This document shows, one piece after another, positions 33,810 through 41,314 of a DNA stretch of 47,835 nucleotides (positions are counted from its first letter, which is position 1; each line of letters opens with the position of its first letter). The stretch is taken from contig CAJUTM010000026.1 of assembly GCA_910589595.1 (NCBI GenBank), positions 1 to 47,835 on the forward strand, given 5' to 3'. This stretch comes from an uncultured Eubacterium sp. (GTDB lineage: Bacteria; Bacillota; Clostridia; Lachnospirales; Lachnospiraceae). The notes under the pieces were generated by a model. The model had not been told where the DNA came from and did no database searches. It worked only from the letters and a program-made list of their open reading frames with translations. Made by a program: the position numbers and the translations under genes.

Positions 33810-34168
33810 TTGGTCCATGTCTTGGACGGCTGAAGTTGTTTTATGAAAATAAAGCCGTGTTGAGAATAACATGGTGGCTGACGCAGGGAACGATGACTTG
33901 CCTTTGGGTTGACCGCATTTATATGGCGGTTATTTTTATAGCGACAATTATGCAACTACGGCAGGTGCAAATGTGGATTTACAGATATAAGAAAGCGGTT
34001 ATGCCGTTCATCAACGTTTCAGGAAAAGAAGGACTATTCAGGTAGTCCTTTTTTCTTATGGGAAAGTGCGTCCTCTGTGGCTGCAATTCGCGCAGCTAAA
34101 GTAACCATTCACGAAACAGGCGTTAGAAATATCTCTTATTTTTCCGATAAGTTAGTTGAAGACGGGAG
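33810..34168. other. gene-poor gap with remnants and one terminator
   Basis: No gene is supported here. After the BlaI stop a short coupled reading MPDWSMSWTAEVVL ends at 33846, which might be the stub of a lost partner gene. A TTG-initiated 69-codon frame (33836-34045) has no ribosome site and ends inside the hairpin at 34029. The last 110 bases before the response regulator have no obvious promoter. Confidence 0.4.
34029..34054 (+). terminator. intrinsic terminator upstream of the LytTR operon
   Basis: AAGGACTA (34029-34036) and TAGTCCTT (34043-34050) form a perfect 8-bp stem with a six-base loop, followed by TTTTC. It insulates the LytTR operon from the BlaI side. Confidence 0.85.
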
Positions 34169-34897
34169 GTGGCAGATACGATAAAAATTGCAGTGTGTGA
34201 TGATGAAAAAAATATAAGGTCCTATCTTGTTTCGCTTATTAAAAAGCAGAACCGGGAATGTAGTATTACGAAATATGCTTCTGCTGATGAGTATTTGTCA
34301 GATGGCAGAGAGCATGATTTGGTGTTTCTGGATATAGAGATGGAAAGCTCCCATACGAACATGGACGGCATGGGGCTGGCAGGATATATCCGAAACATGG
34401 AGGTTCGGAAACAGCCCATCATCATTTTTGTAACAGGATACGAAAAGTATGTTTATGACGCATTTGACGTCGGGGCGTTCCAGTATCTGGTAAAGCCTGT
34501 AGACGAACAGAAATTTGCCGAGGTGTTTGAGCGGGCGGTAAAAATAGTATCGGAGGCGGAGCGGCGAAAGAAAAAACTTGTGCTCCGCTATGGCAGCGAG
34601 AGAAAAGTAATACCACTGAGTGACATTTATTATATGGAAAGCCGGAATCATACTATCGTTTTGTGCCTGAAAAGTGGAACTATGGAATATTCTGCCAAAA
34701 TGGGTGACTTGGAGGAAGAACTGGCGGGGCAGTTTTACCGCATCCATCGGGGATACCTAATCAATCTTTTCCATGTGGAGGGATACAACAGGACGGAAGT
34801 AAGGATGGCGAACGGAGATAAGCTGCTACTTTCGAGATATAAGTATGACGGATTTGTGCAGGCGTACATGAATTATATTTCGGAGGAAAGCCTATGA
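34169..34897 (+). CDS. LytTR-family response regulator
   Basis: This 242-residue protein has a receiver domain (1-125) with Asp11-Asp12, phospho-acceptor Asp55 in VFLDIEM and Lys in LVKPVDE. A LytTR DNA-binding domain follows (about 140-238, KVIPLSDIYYMESRNH and FYRIHRGYLINL). The start is odd. GTG 34169 overlaps the best ribosome site GGGAGG, and a codon at the ideal spacing near 34178-34181 reads ACG ATA, not ATG. GTG is the conservative choice. It is coupled to the kinase by a four-base overlap and probably controls the three small downstream genes. Confidence 0.88.
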   Translation: MADTIKIAVCDDEKNIRSYLVSLIKKQNRECSITKYASADEYLSDGREHDLVFLDIEMESSHTNMDGMGLAGYIRNMEVRKQPIIIFVTGYEKYVYDAFDVGAFQYLVKPVDEQKFAEVFERAVKIVSEAERRKKKLVLRYGSERKVIPLSDIYYMESRNHTIVLCLKSGTMEYSAKMGDLEEELAGQFYRIHRGYLINLFHVEGYNRTEVRMANGDKLLLSRYKYDGFVQAYMNYISEESL

Positions 34898-36300
34898 GCC
34901 AGTCAACATTTCAAACAATAAGCAATATATTGGAAATTTGGAAAAATGTCATACAGTCTATCCTGTTCCTTGTTTTGTGGGCGGCGCTCTTTCATAAAAA
35001 GAAAGAGAGAAAGGACGTTATTGCAGCAATCATGTTTATTCTTGCAAATGCGGGCATAGGATTTCTGCCATGTGCCTCATGGGTCAGGTATGCTGTTTCT
35101 GCTGCTGTCATAATAGGATATGGCGCGCTATGCTGCAAAAAGCAGATTAGTAAAGTGGTCTTTGCCGTGCCTGCCTTTTATAATCTTCATTGTCTGAGTT
35201 ATCTAATTGCCAATAGCATTCATGTGGAGACGGTGAGGAGATTTGTAAAAGAGATTGATACTTCGCAGGATGGTTATGCACAGCGGATGTACTATGGTGC
35301 AACAGTAGGAATGTTTTTATTAGTCCTTTTTTATTCGGCGTTATTAACAGCTATGGTGCTCCTTATTTGCAGATTGGTGAAAGAAATCGGAGTAATGACA
35401 TGGCAGGATGTGATATTGCTTTCCGTCCTCAATTTTGTGGGCAGTATGATAACAAATATTGTTGTGGAACTGTATGTAGTGCAGATTGGAGAGGGCGCCT
35501 TTGTTCTGTTTGATGAAAAGCGGGAACTATTGTGGAAATTGCCCGCGATAGCAGTTTTCATTTTTGCGGGGGAAGCTGCGCTCATCTATTTCTGGCAGAA
35601 ATACCGTGTCCTGCTGGCCGCCAGACAGAAACATTTTGTAGAGGAGCAGCAGGTCAGGGCCATGAAGAGACGTTTAGAGGAGGCGGAGAATTTTTATGGC
35701 AGTATCCGCAAAGTACGGCATGAGATGAAGAACCATATGGCGAACATCAAAGGGCTGGCAGGGGCCGGACAGTACGGGGAAATAGAGGACTATGTTCGTA
35801 AAATGGATGTGACTATGCAAAAATTAGAATACAAGTATGTGACGGGAAATGCGGTTACTGATGTTATTATCAATGATAAATGCCGCAGGGCAGAGAAATC
35901 AGGAATCCGCTTTGCTGCAGATTTCCGGTATGGTGGGGAAATTCCTGTATTCGACTTGGGAATCATACTCAACAATCTTCTGGATAATGCCATTGAAGCT
36001 TGTGAGAAGCTGAAATCGGGAGAAAGATTCATATGCCTTACCATGAAACGGAAGAAGCAGTTTTTATTGTTGGAAGTCGAAAACAATTTTGACGCAACGG
36101 TTCCTATACAGACAGACGCAAGTCTGATACCAGTCACAACGAAACCGAGCGCCCTGCCGGAAATTATTACGGAGCATGGAATTGGACTTGAAAATGTGCG
36201 TGATGTGGCTGAGAGATATTTTGGCGGTGTCAACATAAAAGTGAAAGGAAATGTGTTTCATGTGACTGTAATGCTGCAGCAGGGGGAAGAAATTGAGTAA
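34894..36300 (+). CDS. AgrC-like sensor histidine kinase (GHKL)
   Basis: This 468-residue kinase has about six N-terminal membrane segments (residues 15-240). A coiled linker leads to the H-box IRKVRHEMKNHMANIKG with His276, then an HATPase domain with the N-box ILNNLLDNAIEACEK and G-box GIGLENVRDVAERYFGG. This architecture is that of peptide-sensing kinases paired with LytTR regulators. No AgrD/AgrB-like peptide gene is visible in the window, so the ligand is unknown. Confidence 0.9.
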   Translation: MSQSTFQTISNILEIWKNVIQSILFLVLWAALFHKKKERKDVIAAIMFILANAGIGFLPCASWVRYAVSAAVIIGYGALCCKKQISKVVFAVPAFYNLHCLSYLIANSIHVETVRRFVKEIDTSQDGYAQRMYYGATVGMFLLVLFYSALLTAMVLLICRLVKEIGVMTWQDVILLSVLNFVGSMITNIVVELYVVQIGEGAFVLFDEKRELLWKLPAIAVFIFAGEAALIYFWQKYRVLLAARQKHFVEEQQVRAMKRRLEEAENFYGSIRKVRHEMKNHMANIKGLAGAGQYGEIEDYVRKMDVTMQKLEYKYVTGNAVTDVIINDKCRRAEKSGIRFAADFRYGGEIPVFDLGIILNNLLDNAIEACEKLKSGERFICLTMKRKKQFLLLEVENNFDATVPIQTDASLIPVTTKPSALPEIITEHGIGLENVRDVAERYFGGVNIKVKGNVFHVTVMLQQGEEIE

Positions 36301-36360
36301 ATGTCAAAATGATTTTTATTAAATAAAACGAAAAAACAGATAAAAACAGGGGGTAAAAAA

Positions 36361-36870
36361 ATGGTTATCAGCGGAAACAGACTTAAATTTTGTTACAATA
36401 TGACAACAGCGAATAATACAAAAGATGCGAGCGATACAGGGGAATTTGCACTAGAGAAGACAGGAGACACGCGGGAATTATCAGAGGCAGAAGAAATGGA
36501 ATTGTTCAAGAAAGAGTTTTATGAAGACCTTTCCAAGCTTACCGTACACAAGACGTTGAACAATGTTGCAATCAATATTTCAGAAGCAGGATTTAAAGCG
36601 ATGAAAGAGGATTTGCAATATCGGGAAAAAATTCTTTCACTGCTCCAAAGGGATTTGGGAAGTTCGGTTGCTCCGAGAAATTGTTCTGCCATGTTCACGG
36701 TAGGGGCAACCTTGAGTGAGTACAGAGGCGATTCGTGGCCTGTAGGCAATGATTCGGAATTTTATGCCCATTCCCGCAGGAGCTTTTTTAAGAAGATGGG
36801 CAATCAAAGACACAGACGCACAAAACTTCTGCAAGAATATATGCAAAGACGCAAAAATCTAAAATTTTAA
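36361..36870 (+). CDS. unknown small protein 1 of the LytTR operon
   Basis: This 169-residue hydrophilic protein begins MVISGNRL. It has acidic helices (LSEAEEMELFKKEFYEDLSKL), a middle part LNNVAINISEAGFKAMKEDLQYREKILSLLQRDLG, and a basic Arg/Lys C-terminus. No signal peptide, membrane helix or known motif was seen. A GGGGG ribosome site precedes it, 60 bases after the kinase. It shares the M-x-ISG opening with the next gene. I cannot name its family. Confidence 0.7.
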   Translation: MVISGNRLKFCYNMTTANNTKDASDTGEFALEKTGDTRELSEAEEMELFKKEFYEDLSKLTVHKTLNNVAINISEAGFKAMKEDLQYREKILSLLQRDLGSSVAPRNCSAMFTVGATLSEYRGDSWPVGNDSEFYAHSRRSFFKKMGNQRHRRTKLLQEYMQRRKNLKF

Positions 36871-36883
36871 GGGGGATAAAATT

Positions 36884-37540
36884 ATGGCAATTTCAGGAAT
36901 TGGCGACAATTACAACAATGTGTACGAGGGTGACTATGCGGCACAGAAAACTGCGGCATCTAAAAAAGCAGAACCGAAAGCAGCCGTACCCGCACAGGCG
37001 GGAAAAGCAAAGGATGTCGGAGAAAAGGCGGTATCAGACTATTATTCTTATCTGCAAAAGAACTATGACGTTATGTCTAAGGGCAATGTGGCGGTATCCG
37101 GCGGGTATTTGAAAAAATGTTCGGGAGATTCCCAAAAGGCGAAAGAGCTGGAGGATTTTTTGAAAAAGATACCGGAACTTGAAAGGCAGGGATATGAGCA
37201 GCTTTCCGCACAAAACCGAGGCTTGGGCGGGACAGTGACCTATTACCAGCAGACATGGTCAATCGGCAGCGATGGCAGCATACAGAGTACCGTATATTCG
37301 GTAACAGAAACAGGGATGACCAATGCGGAAAGAATGAAGAAGAATATGGACGAGCGGTTGGAGAAACAGAAAGAAAAGAAAGCGGAAGCAGAAAAAGCAG
37401 AGGAGAAAAAGGAAGAAAAAGCGGAGCAGGAAATTACGGTTAAGTATGTAGAAGCAGAATCTGAGCTGGAAGCGAAGATGATGATGGAGAAAGAGAAGCC
37501 GGAAGATGTGTACTATCCTAAAGTTGATATGAATGTTTAG
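36884..37540 (+). CDS. unknown small protein 2 of the LytTR operon (possibly DUF6033-like)
   Basis: This 218-residue protein opens MAISGIGDNYNNVY and has an Ala/Lys-rich linker. A conserved-looking core follows (VSDYYSYLQKNYDVMSKGNVAVSGGYLKKC, then TYYQQTWSIGSDGSIQSTVYSVT). A long Glu/Lys coiled coil (about 148-190) and a short tail ending PKVDMNV complete it. There is no signal peptide. I recall similar proteins annotated DUF6033 but could not check. It lies 13 bases after its neighbour with a strong GGGGG site, so it is operonic. Confidence 0.7.
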   Translation: MAISGIGDNYNNVYEGDYAAQKTAASKKAEPKAAVPAQAGKAKDVGEKAVSDYYSYLQKNYDVMSKGNVAVSGGYLKKCSGDSQKAKELEDFLKKIPELERQGYEQLSAQNRGLGGTVTYYQQTWSIGSDGSIQSTVYSVTETGMTNAERMKKNMDERLEKQKEKKAEAEKAEEKKEEKAEQEITVKYVEAESELEAKMMMEKEKPEDVYYPKVDMNV

Positions 37541-37572
37541 AATTACAAAGATATAAAAAGGGGTGAACGAAA

Positions 37573-38262
37573 ATGGATATAAATAATCTGCAAGGAACAC
37601 TGCCGCATTCATACCGGATAGACGCCGACAGGATAAGGCAGCGTTTACAACACGAAGATAAAAGCTCTGCCGTGGTTCGGCAGCAGGGGGACAGCGTGGA
37701 TATTTCCAGAGAAGGCCGCAGGGCTTTAGAGGAAAAAATGTCCGCGGTAAGAGGAAAGGAACAGGCTGTGAGTATGGGAAAACTTTCACCCGTCAGCTCG
37801 GGATTATATGACATAATAAATGATTTTACAAAAACAGATTCTTTTGACGGTTATGTGAATAAGATGGCTTCCGCCTATCAGCATTTGAAAGACCGTATAG
37901 AGGATAAGTATGCGGCGGCTGGCAGCGAAAAAGAATATTATACTGCCGAGGATGGAAGCATACAGGAACTGACAAAAGAAAAAGAATTGGAAATGCTGGA
38001 TAAAGACTATGAAACGCATAGCAGGTTTATGGCAGCGAATATGCGGATATGGAGCGAATTACAGGACTTTCAGGCACAGACGGTATACCATTCCGGCAGT
38101 TCAGCAAAGGAACCGCCTGTCGTGAAAAAACAAAGCGCAGATGTGGAGGAGCAAGCTTATCGTTCGTTTATGGATGCCATCAGTGAGAAGAACAGCACTT
38201 CCACTTCCGCAAGGCATAACCTGAACAGCATTTGGGATTTTTATGCAAAGATGAAACAGTAG
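37573..38262 (+). CDS. unknown small protein 3 of the LytTR operon
   Basis: This 229-residue hydrophilic protein opens MDINNLQGTLPHSYRIDADRIRQRL. It has VDISREGRRALEEKM, a motif style seen in flagellar and secreted-substrate N-termini (for example around VDISxEGR), then mostly helical segments. There is no signal or membrane segment. It ends just before a 16-bp perfect hairpin. With its two neighbours it forms a cassette likely transcribed with the LytTR pair. Function unknown; export through a non-Sec route is speculation. Confidence 0.7.
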   Translation: MDINNLQGTLPHSYRIDADRIRQRLQHEDKSSAVVRQQGDSVDISREGRRALEEKMSAVRGKEQAVSMGKLSPVSSGLYDIINDFTKTDSFDGYVNKMASAYQHLKDRIEDKYAAAGSEKEYYTAEDGSIQELTKEKELEMLDKDYETHSRFMAANMRIWSELQDFQAQTVYHSGSSAKEPPVVKKQSADVEEQAYRSFMDAISEKNSTSTSARHNLNSIWDFYAKMKQ

Positions 38263-38266
38263 TACA

Positions 38267-38303
38267 ATAGTGGCGAGTCAAAATAAGTTTGACTCGCCAC
38301 TAT
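38267..38303 (+). terminator. perfect 16-bp hairpin closing the LytTR operon (no T tract)
   Basis: Arms 38267-38282 and 38288-38303 are perfect inverted complements with the five-base loop ATAAG. It begins five bases after the stop of the third unknown gene. There is no T run downstream, so it may act as a processed 3' end, a bidirectional barrier or a small inverted-repeat element. Confidence 0.6.
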
Positions 38304-38342
38304 CAGGCTAAAGGGGGCGGCTCACATTTCTGTCAGCGATGA

Positions 38343-38370
38343 TTGAAAAAATCAATAAGAGTGCTATAAT
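38343..38370 (+). promoter_or_regulatory. promoter for the small hypothetical gene at 38422
   Basis: TTGAAA (38343-38348), a 16-base spacer and a perfect TATAAT (38365-38370) with a TG extension one base upstream. The ATG lies 51 bases downstream. Confidence 0.75.
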
Positions 38371-38421
38371 ATATAGTGTGGGCCGGAAGACTTAATGAAA
38401 AGTTGATACAGGGAGAATCGT

Positions 38422-38640
38422 ATGAAATTATTTAAAAAGAAGACAAAAGTAATGATATATGACAAGGGAAATAAGAAACCTGTAATTAAGTCAAGTATTT
38501 GCAATGGCGAACAGATTGCAGGATTTAAGGATATACATACGGGGAAATTTGAAGAAATTATGCTTATTAGGAGCCAGTCTGATTTAGATAAATTCAAAAC
38601 CATGTATGGAATTGAGGAAGAAATAGTAAAGGAATATTGA
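38422..38640 (+). CDS. small hypothetical protein
   Basis: This 72-residue basic protein has a compact beta-rich look: MKLFKKKTKVMIYDKGNKKPVIK, then GEQIAGFKDIHTGKFEEIMLI. No known motif, signal or membrane segment was seen. It has a clear promoter and an AGGGAG ribosome site, so it is probably real. Function unknown. Confidence 0.6.
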   Translation: MKLFKKKTKVMIYDKGNKKPVIKSSICNGEQIAGFKDIHTGKFEEIMLIRSQSDLDKFKTMYGIEEEIVKEY

Positions 38641-38683
38641 GTAATATACATTTCATAATGAAAAGCAGAATAAGGATGTGTAT

Positions 38684-38779
38684 ATGGTAGCACTTAGAGA
38701 TGAAGGAGAGCTGATTGGCTATTATGAGAAACACGAATATAGAAATAGCGAAACAATGAAACTATATGATTTGTGGTAA
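38684..38779 (+). CDS. possible 31-residue peptide
   Basis: ATG 38684 follows AAGGA by eight bases and the frame runs to TAA 38777-38779. The peptide reads MVALRDEGELIGYYEKHEYR at its start and has no signal. It could be a genuine small protein co-transcribed with the 72-residue gene, or a fragment of a longer decayed one. Confidence 0.3.
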   Translation: MVALRDEGELIGYYEKHEYRNSETMKLYDLW

Positions 38780-38795
38780 AAAAGGAGAAAATATA

Positions 38796-39239
38796 ATGAG
38801 GACAGCAATTATTTACGCGTCAGTACATCATGGTAATACGATGAAAATTGTAAAAGAAATTGCAAACAGCGAACAAGTGGACTTGATTGACGCCACACAA
38901 ATAAGCGAGAAAGATTTAACGAATTATGATTTAATTGGCTTTGCTTCTGGCATATATTATAGAAAATTTCATCAGTCGGTGTTAAATTTTGCATTAGTCA
39001 ATCTTCCGGTCGGCAAGGATGTGTTTTTAATATGTACTCATGGAGGGAGTGCAGCATTTCAATCAATAGAAACAATCACTGAAAATAAACAATGTACTGT
39101 AAAAGGGAAATTCTCTTGTAAGGGATATGATACATATGGGCCTTTTAAGTTAATCGGAGGCATTGCAAAAGGACATCCGGATGAAAAAGATTTATCAAAT
39201 GCAGTGGAATTTTACCGCGGACTTATGAAATGGGAATAG
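38796..39239 (+). CDS. flavodoxin-domain protein
   Basis: This 147-residue protein has the FMN phosphate-binding loop YASVHHGNTMKIV at its start. YDLIGFASGIYYRKFHQSV follows as the first flavin-ring loop and THGGSAAF as the second. Length and fold match a short flavodoxin, an electron-transfer protein, or a menaquinone-dependent protoporphyrinogen-oxidase-like flavodoxin. ATG 38796 is preferred, with AAGGAG upstream; an in-frame TTG at 38766 is less likely. Confidence 0.8.
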   Translation: MRTAIIYASVHHGNTMKIVKEIANSEQVDLIDATQISEKDLTNYDLIGFASGIYYRKFHQSVLNFALVNLPVGKDVFLICTHGGSAAFQSIETITENKQCTVKGKFSCKGYDTYGPFKLIGGIAKGHPDEKDLSNAVEFYRGLMKWE

Positions 39240-39319
39240 GGGGCGGTAACGATAACCCGTTGCCAAAGCAGGCAGAAAGACGGTATGCTTCTTTTACAGA
39301 GATAAAAAGGAGGCAGATT

Positions 39320-39383
39320 GAAATCATTAGAGTTAGGTTATGGCTTCTATAGAAAAAGAAATGATGGCCTTGATATGGACTAA
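39320..39383 (+). pseudogene. remnant of an Imm26-like gene with internal deletion
   Basis: The frame reads LELGYGFYRKRNDGLDMD and then stops. The first part matches the block preceding the C-terminus of the Imm26-like remnant at 42090-42113. The second part matches that remnant's last codons and its 3' flank. About 130 bases between them are missing here. It is clearly a scrap of the same gene lineage and not functional. Confidence 0.6.
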
Positions 39384-39448
39384 ACCATAAAATATTGTGA
39401 ATACATAAGAGCTTCTCCTGTTTTATTTTTCTATCATTATTTTATATA

Positions 39449-39577
39449 ATGAGTTTGCTGATACAAGATATAGTGGTTGATGACTGGAACAATCTAGAGA
39501 ACGTTTACCTTGCAGATGGCACAAGATTTTCAGTTTATGTAGAAAAATGTGGAATTTGGAACAATTATGGGGTATAA
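39449..39577 (+). CDS. 42-residue orphan ORF, possibly a gene fragment
   Basis: The frame from ATG 39449 to TAA 39577 reads VVVDDWNNLENVYLADGTRF and then a short tail. It resembles the C-terminal part of a small soluble immunity-type protein and not a free-standing gene. No ribosome site is evident. It lies between the Imm26 scrap and a zinc-ribbon gene. Confidence 0.25.
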   Translation: MSLLIQDIVVDDWNNLENVYLADGTRFSVYVEKCGIWNNYGV

Positions 39578-39614
39578 TAAAGAAAAAGTTTAATCTTATG
39601 GGAGGATTAGTGTT

Positions 39615-40229
39615 ATGGCACTTATGAAATGTCCTGAATGTGAGAGGGAAATTAGTAATACATCTAAGATATGTATCCATTGTGGTTATCCTTTACACAA
39701 GAAAAGGTATATATCCAAAAAGCTTATTGTAAGAGTACTGATTGCTGTGATATTATTGTTTCTTGGGGTGGTACTGACAAAATGTATCTTTTCACATACT
39801 ATCCAACATATAGGGTTATTTGAAATAATGGAATTTAAACAACCGTCTAGTATTAAGAAAGTATTGGGAGATAATTACGAATATAAAACATATGATGAAG
39901 GTAGTTCGTGGGAGGATTATAGTGATATTGAAGTAGACGGATTGCCGTGTTCTTCGGTTGAAATTGTATATAATTATGATGAGTATGAAAAAGTTTTGCT
40001 TAATATATCAGATATATCAGCTGATGAAACGGATATTTTAGAAAAAGATTTTATTGCTCAGTATGGTAAAGATTATGATTATAAGGAAAATGAATATGGT
40101 GGTAGAAAATCTTTTGAATATAGTTGGGATTTTGAACCTAATAGAAGAATTTGCTTTGATATTCACGAAAGCGAAGAAGATGGTATGTATTGGATTAGAA
40201 TAAATTCTTTTCATAATTGGTTGAAATAG
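39615..40229 (+). CDS. zinc-ribbon single-pass membrane protein
   Basis: This 204-residue protein has a zinc ribbon (CPECEREISNTSKICIHCGY, four cysteines) and a membrane helix (about 34-58). The acidic exterior domain is rich in Tyr/Asp, with repeated strand motifs. Family beyond the zinc ribbon is not recognised. GGGAGG precedes the ATG. It is followed after 12 bases by a second zinc-ribbon gene, so the two form an operon ending at a terminator. The cytoplasmic ribbon with outward domain suggests envelope sensing, which is inference. Confidence 0.7.
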   Translation: MALMKCPECEREISNTSKICIHCGYPLHKKRYISKKLIVRVLIAVILLFLGVVLTKCIFSHTIQHIGLFEIMEFKQPSSIKKVLGDNYEYKTYDEGSSWEDYSDIEVDGLPCSSVEIVYNYDEYEKVLLNISDISADETDILEKDFIAQYGKDYDYKENEYGGRKSFEYSWDFEPNRRICFDIHESEEDGMYWIRINSFHNWLK

Positions 40230-40241
40230 TTGGAGGTAGAT

Positions 40242-40886
40242 ATGGCATTAGTTAATTGTGAAAATTGCGGAGCAGAAATAAGTGATAAGGCGAAAGCATG
40301 TCCTAAGTGTGGGGAAATTACAAAAGAAGCGGTGGATTTAACTTTATTGTGTCCGGAATGTGGAGAAAAAATCGAAAAAGGTATGAAAGTGTGTTCCAAT
40401 TGTGGTTACATATTATCTCGTAAAAGTAGGAACAAAAAAATAGGAATTATTATTGGTATAGTGATAGTGCTTATTGCAATTATAGGAATTATCATAAGTA
40501 TGATGAGTAAAAATAATAATTCTCACATTATTGATGCTTGCAAAGAAATACGGAAAAGTTTATCTAATCCCAATTCTCTTTCGCTACAAGAAATATATAC
40601 ATCAGAGGAACAAAGTACGGATACAACTATTGATTATGTGTATCGTGTTTATGTAGTTTATAAATATACTAATAATTATGATGGTAAAGAAGAAGGCGTT
40701 GCGCTATATCTAGTTGATGATAAAGGAAAAACATATTTTGTTGAAGATGGCAGTGAACAACTAACGGGGTATAAATCAACTGCTAAAGTGGAAATATTCG
40801 GTTTGGCCGGATGGTTTGAACCGACTAATACTTGGACCGCATTAAAAAGTACAGAAATTGATGAAATTGAAAAGGAAATAGAATAA
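40242..40886 (+). CDS. double zinc-ribbon membrane protein
   Basis: This 214-residue protein has two consecutive zinc ribbons (CENCGAEI..CPKCG and CPECGEKI..CSNCG, eight cysteines). A hydrophobic helix follows (about 69-90), then an extracytoplasmic alpha/beta domain starting IIDACKEIRKSLSNPNSLSLQ. ATG 40242 follows TTGGAGG. It is paired with the upstream single-ribbon protein. The outward domain's function is unknown. Confidence 0.7.
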   Translation: MALVNCENCGAEISDKAKACPKCGEITKEAVDLTLLCPECGEKIEKGMKVCSNCGYILSRKSRNKKIGIIIGIVIVLIAIIGIIISMMSKNNNSHIIDACKEIRKSLSNPNSLSLQEIYTSEEQSTDTTIDYVYRVYVVYKYTNNYDGKEEGVALYLVDDKGKTYFVEDGSEQLTGYKSTAKVEIFGLAGWFEPTNTWTALKSTEIDEIEKEIE

Positions 40887-40891
40887 TAAAC

Positions 40892-40929
40892 AAAAAGAGG
40901 ATTGCTTGAAATACAGCAATTTTCTTTTT
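40892..40929 (+). terminator. intrinsic terminator after the zinc-ribbon pair
   Basis: Arms 40892-40906 and 40915-40929 form a 15-bp stem with two G-U pairs and an eight-base loop, the right arm ending in a T run. The A-rich left arm makes it usable in both directions. Confidence 0.8.
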
Positions 40930-41099
40930 GGGTTTGCGCACCATGGGCGCACTCTATCTCCGCATCTATCCGCCACATATACTCATACTTTCAGCAACTT
41001 TTGAATTTCATCTCTTTTAGCACACTTATTTGTATTTCTGAGCCTCAAATGTGATTTCTATACGTCGGACCAAGGATTCGTAGTGAAGACGTTTCTGTA
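40930..41099. other. intergenic region without recognisable gene
   Basis: This stretch is less AT-rich than its surroundings and holds no open frame with a ribosome site. A short peptide RRTKDS in another frame near 41064-41083 may belong to the ParB scrap that follows. Confidence 0.3.
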
Positions 41100-41237
41100 A
41101 TGGGAATGGAGCAGCTTATGGACAGCGTAAAGCGGAGCGGCGTGATGCCCCCTGCCACTGTCCGCCAAAAAGAGGACGGTCGGTATGAGTTTATCAGCGG
41201 TCACGGGAGGAAAAAGGCTTGCGAGCTTGCAGAGTGA
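41100..41237 (+). pseudogene. ParB/Spo0J N-terminal domain fragment
   Basis: The 45-codon frame reads GMEQLMDSVKRSGVMPPATV, then RYEFISGHGRKKACELAE and a stop. This is the ParB-type nuclease or CTP-binding core with the usual SGHRRK-like box, cut short at both ends. It is a relic of a plasmid, conjugative element or prophage partition gene. Confidence 0.65.
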
Positions 41238-41314
41238 GTAGGTCTCGTATTGCAGGAACTATCCTAAAGTTGACCTATTGACAAACGTATTTTTTCAGGT
41301 CGGGCATTTTTTGC

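Noticed and set aside
33836..34045. TTG-initiated 69-codon frame after BlaI
   Set aside because: No ribosome site, no family pattern, and it ends inside an intrinsic terminator; treated as non-coding.
34090..34130. LytTR-type direct repeats before the response regulator
   Set aside because: Only loosely similar blocks at unsuitable spacing; not distinguishable from chance.
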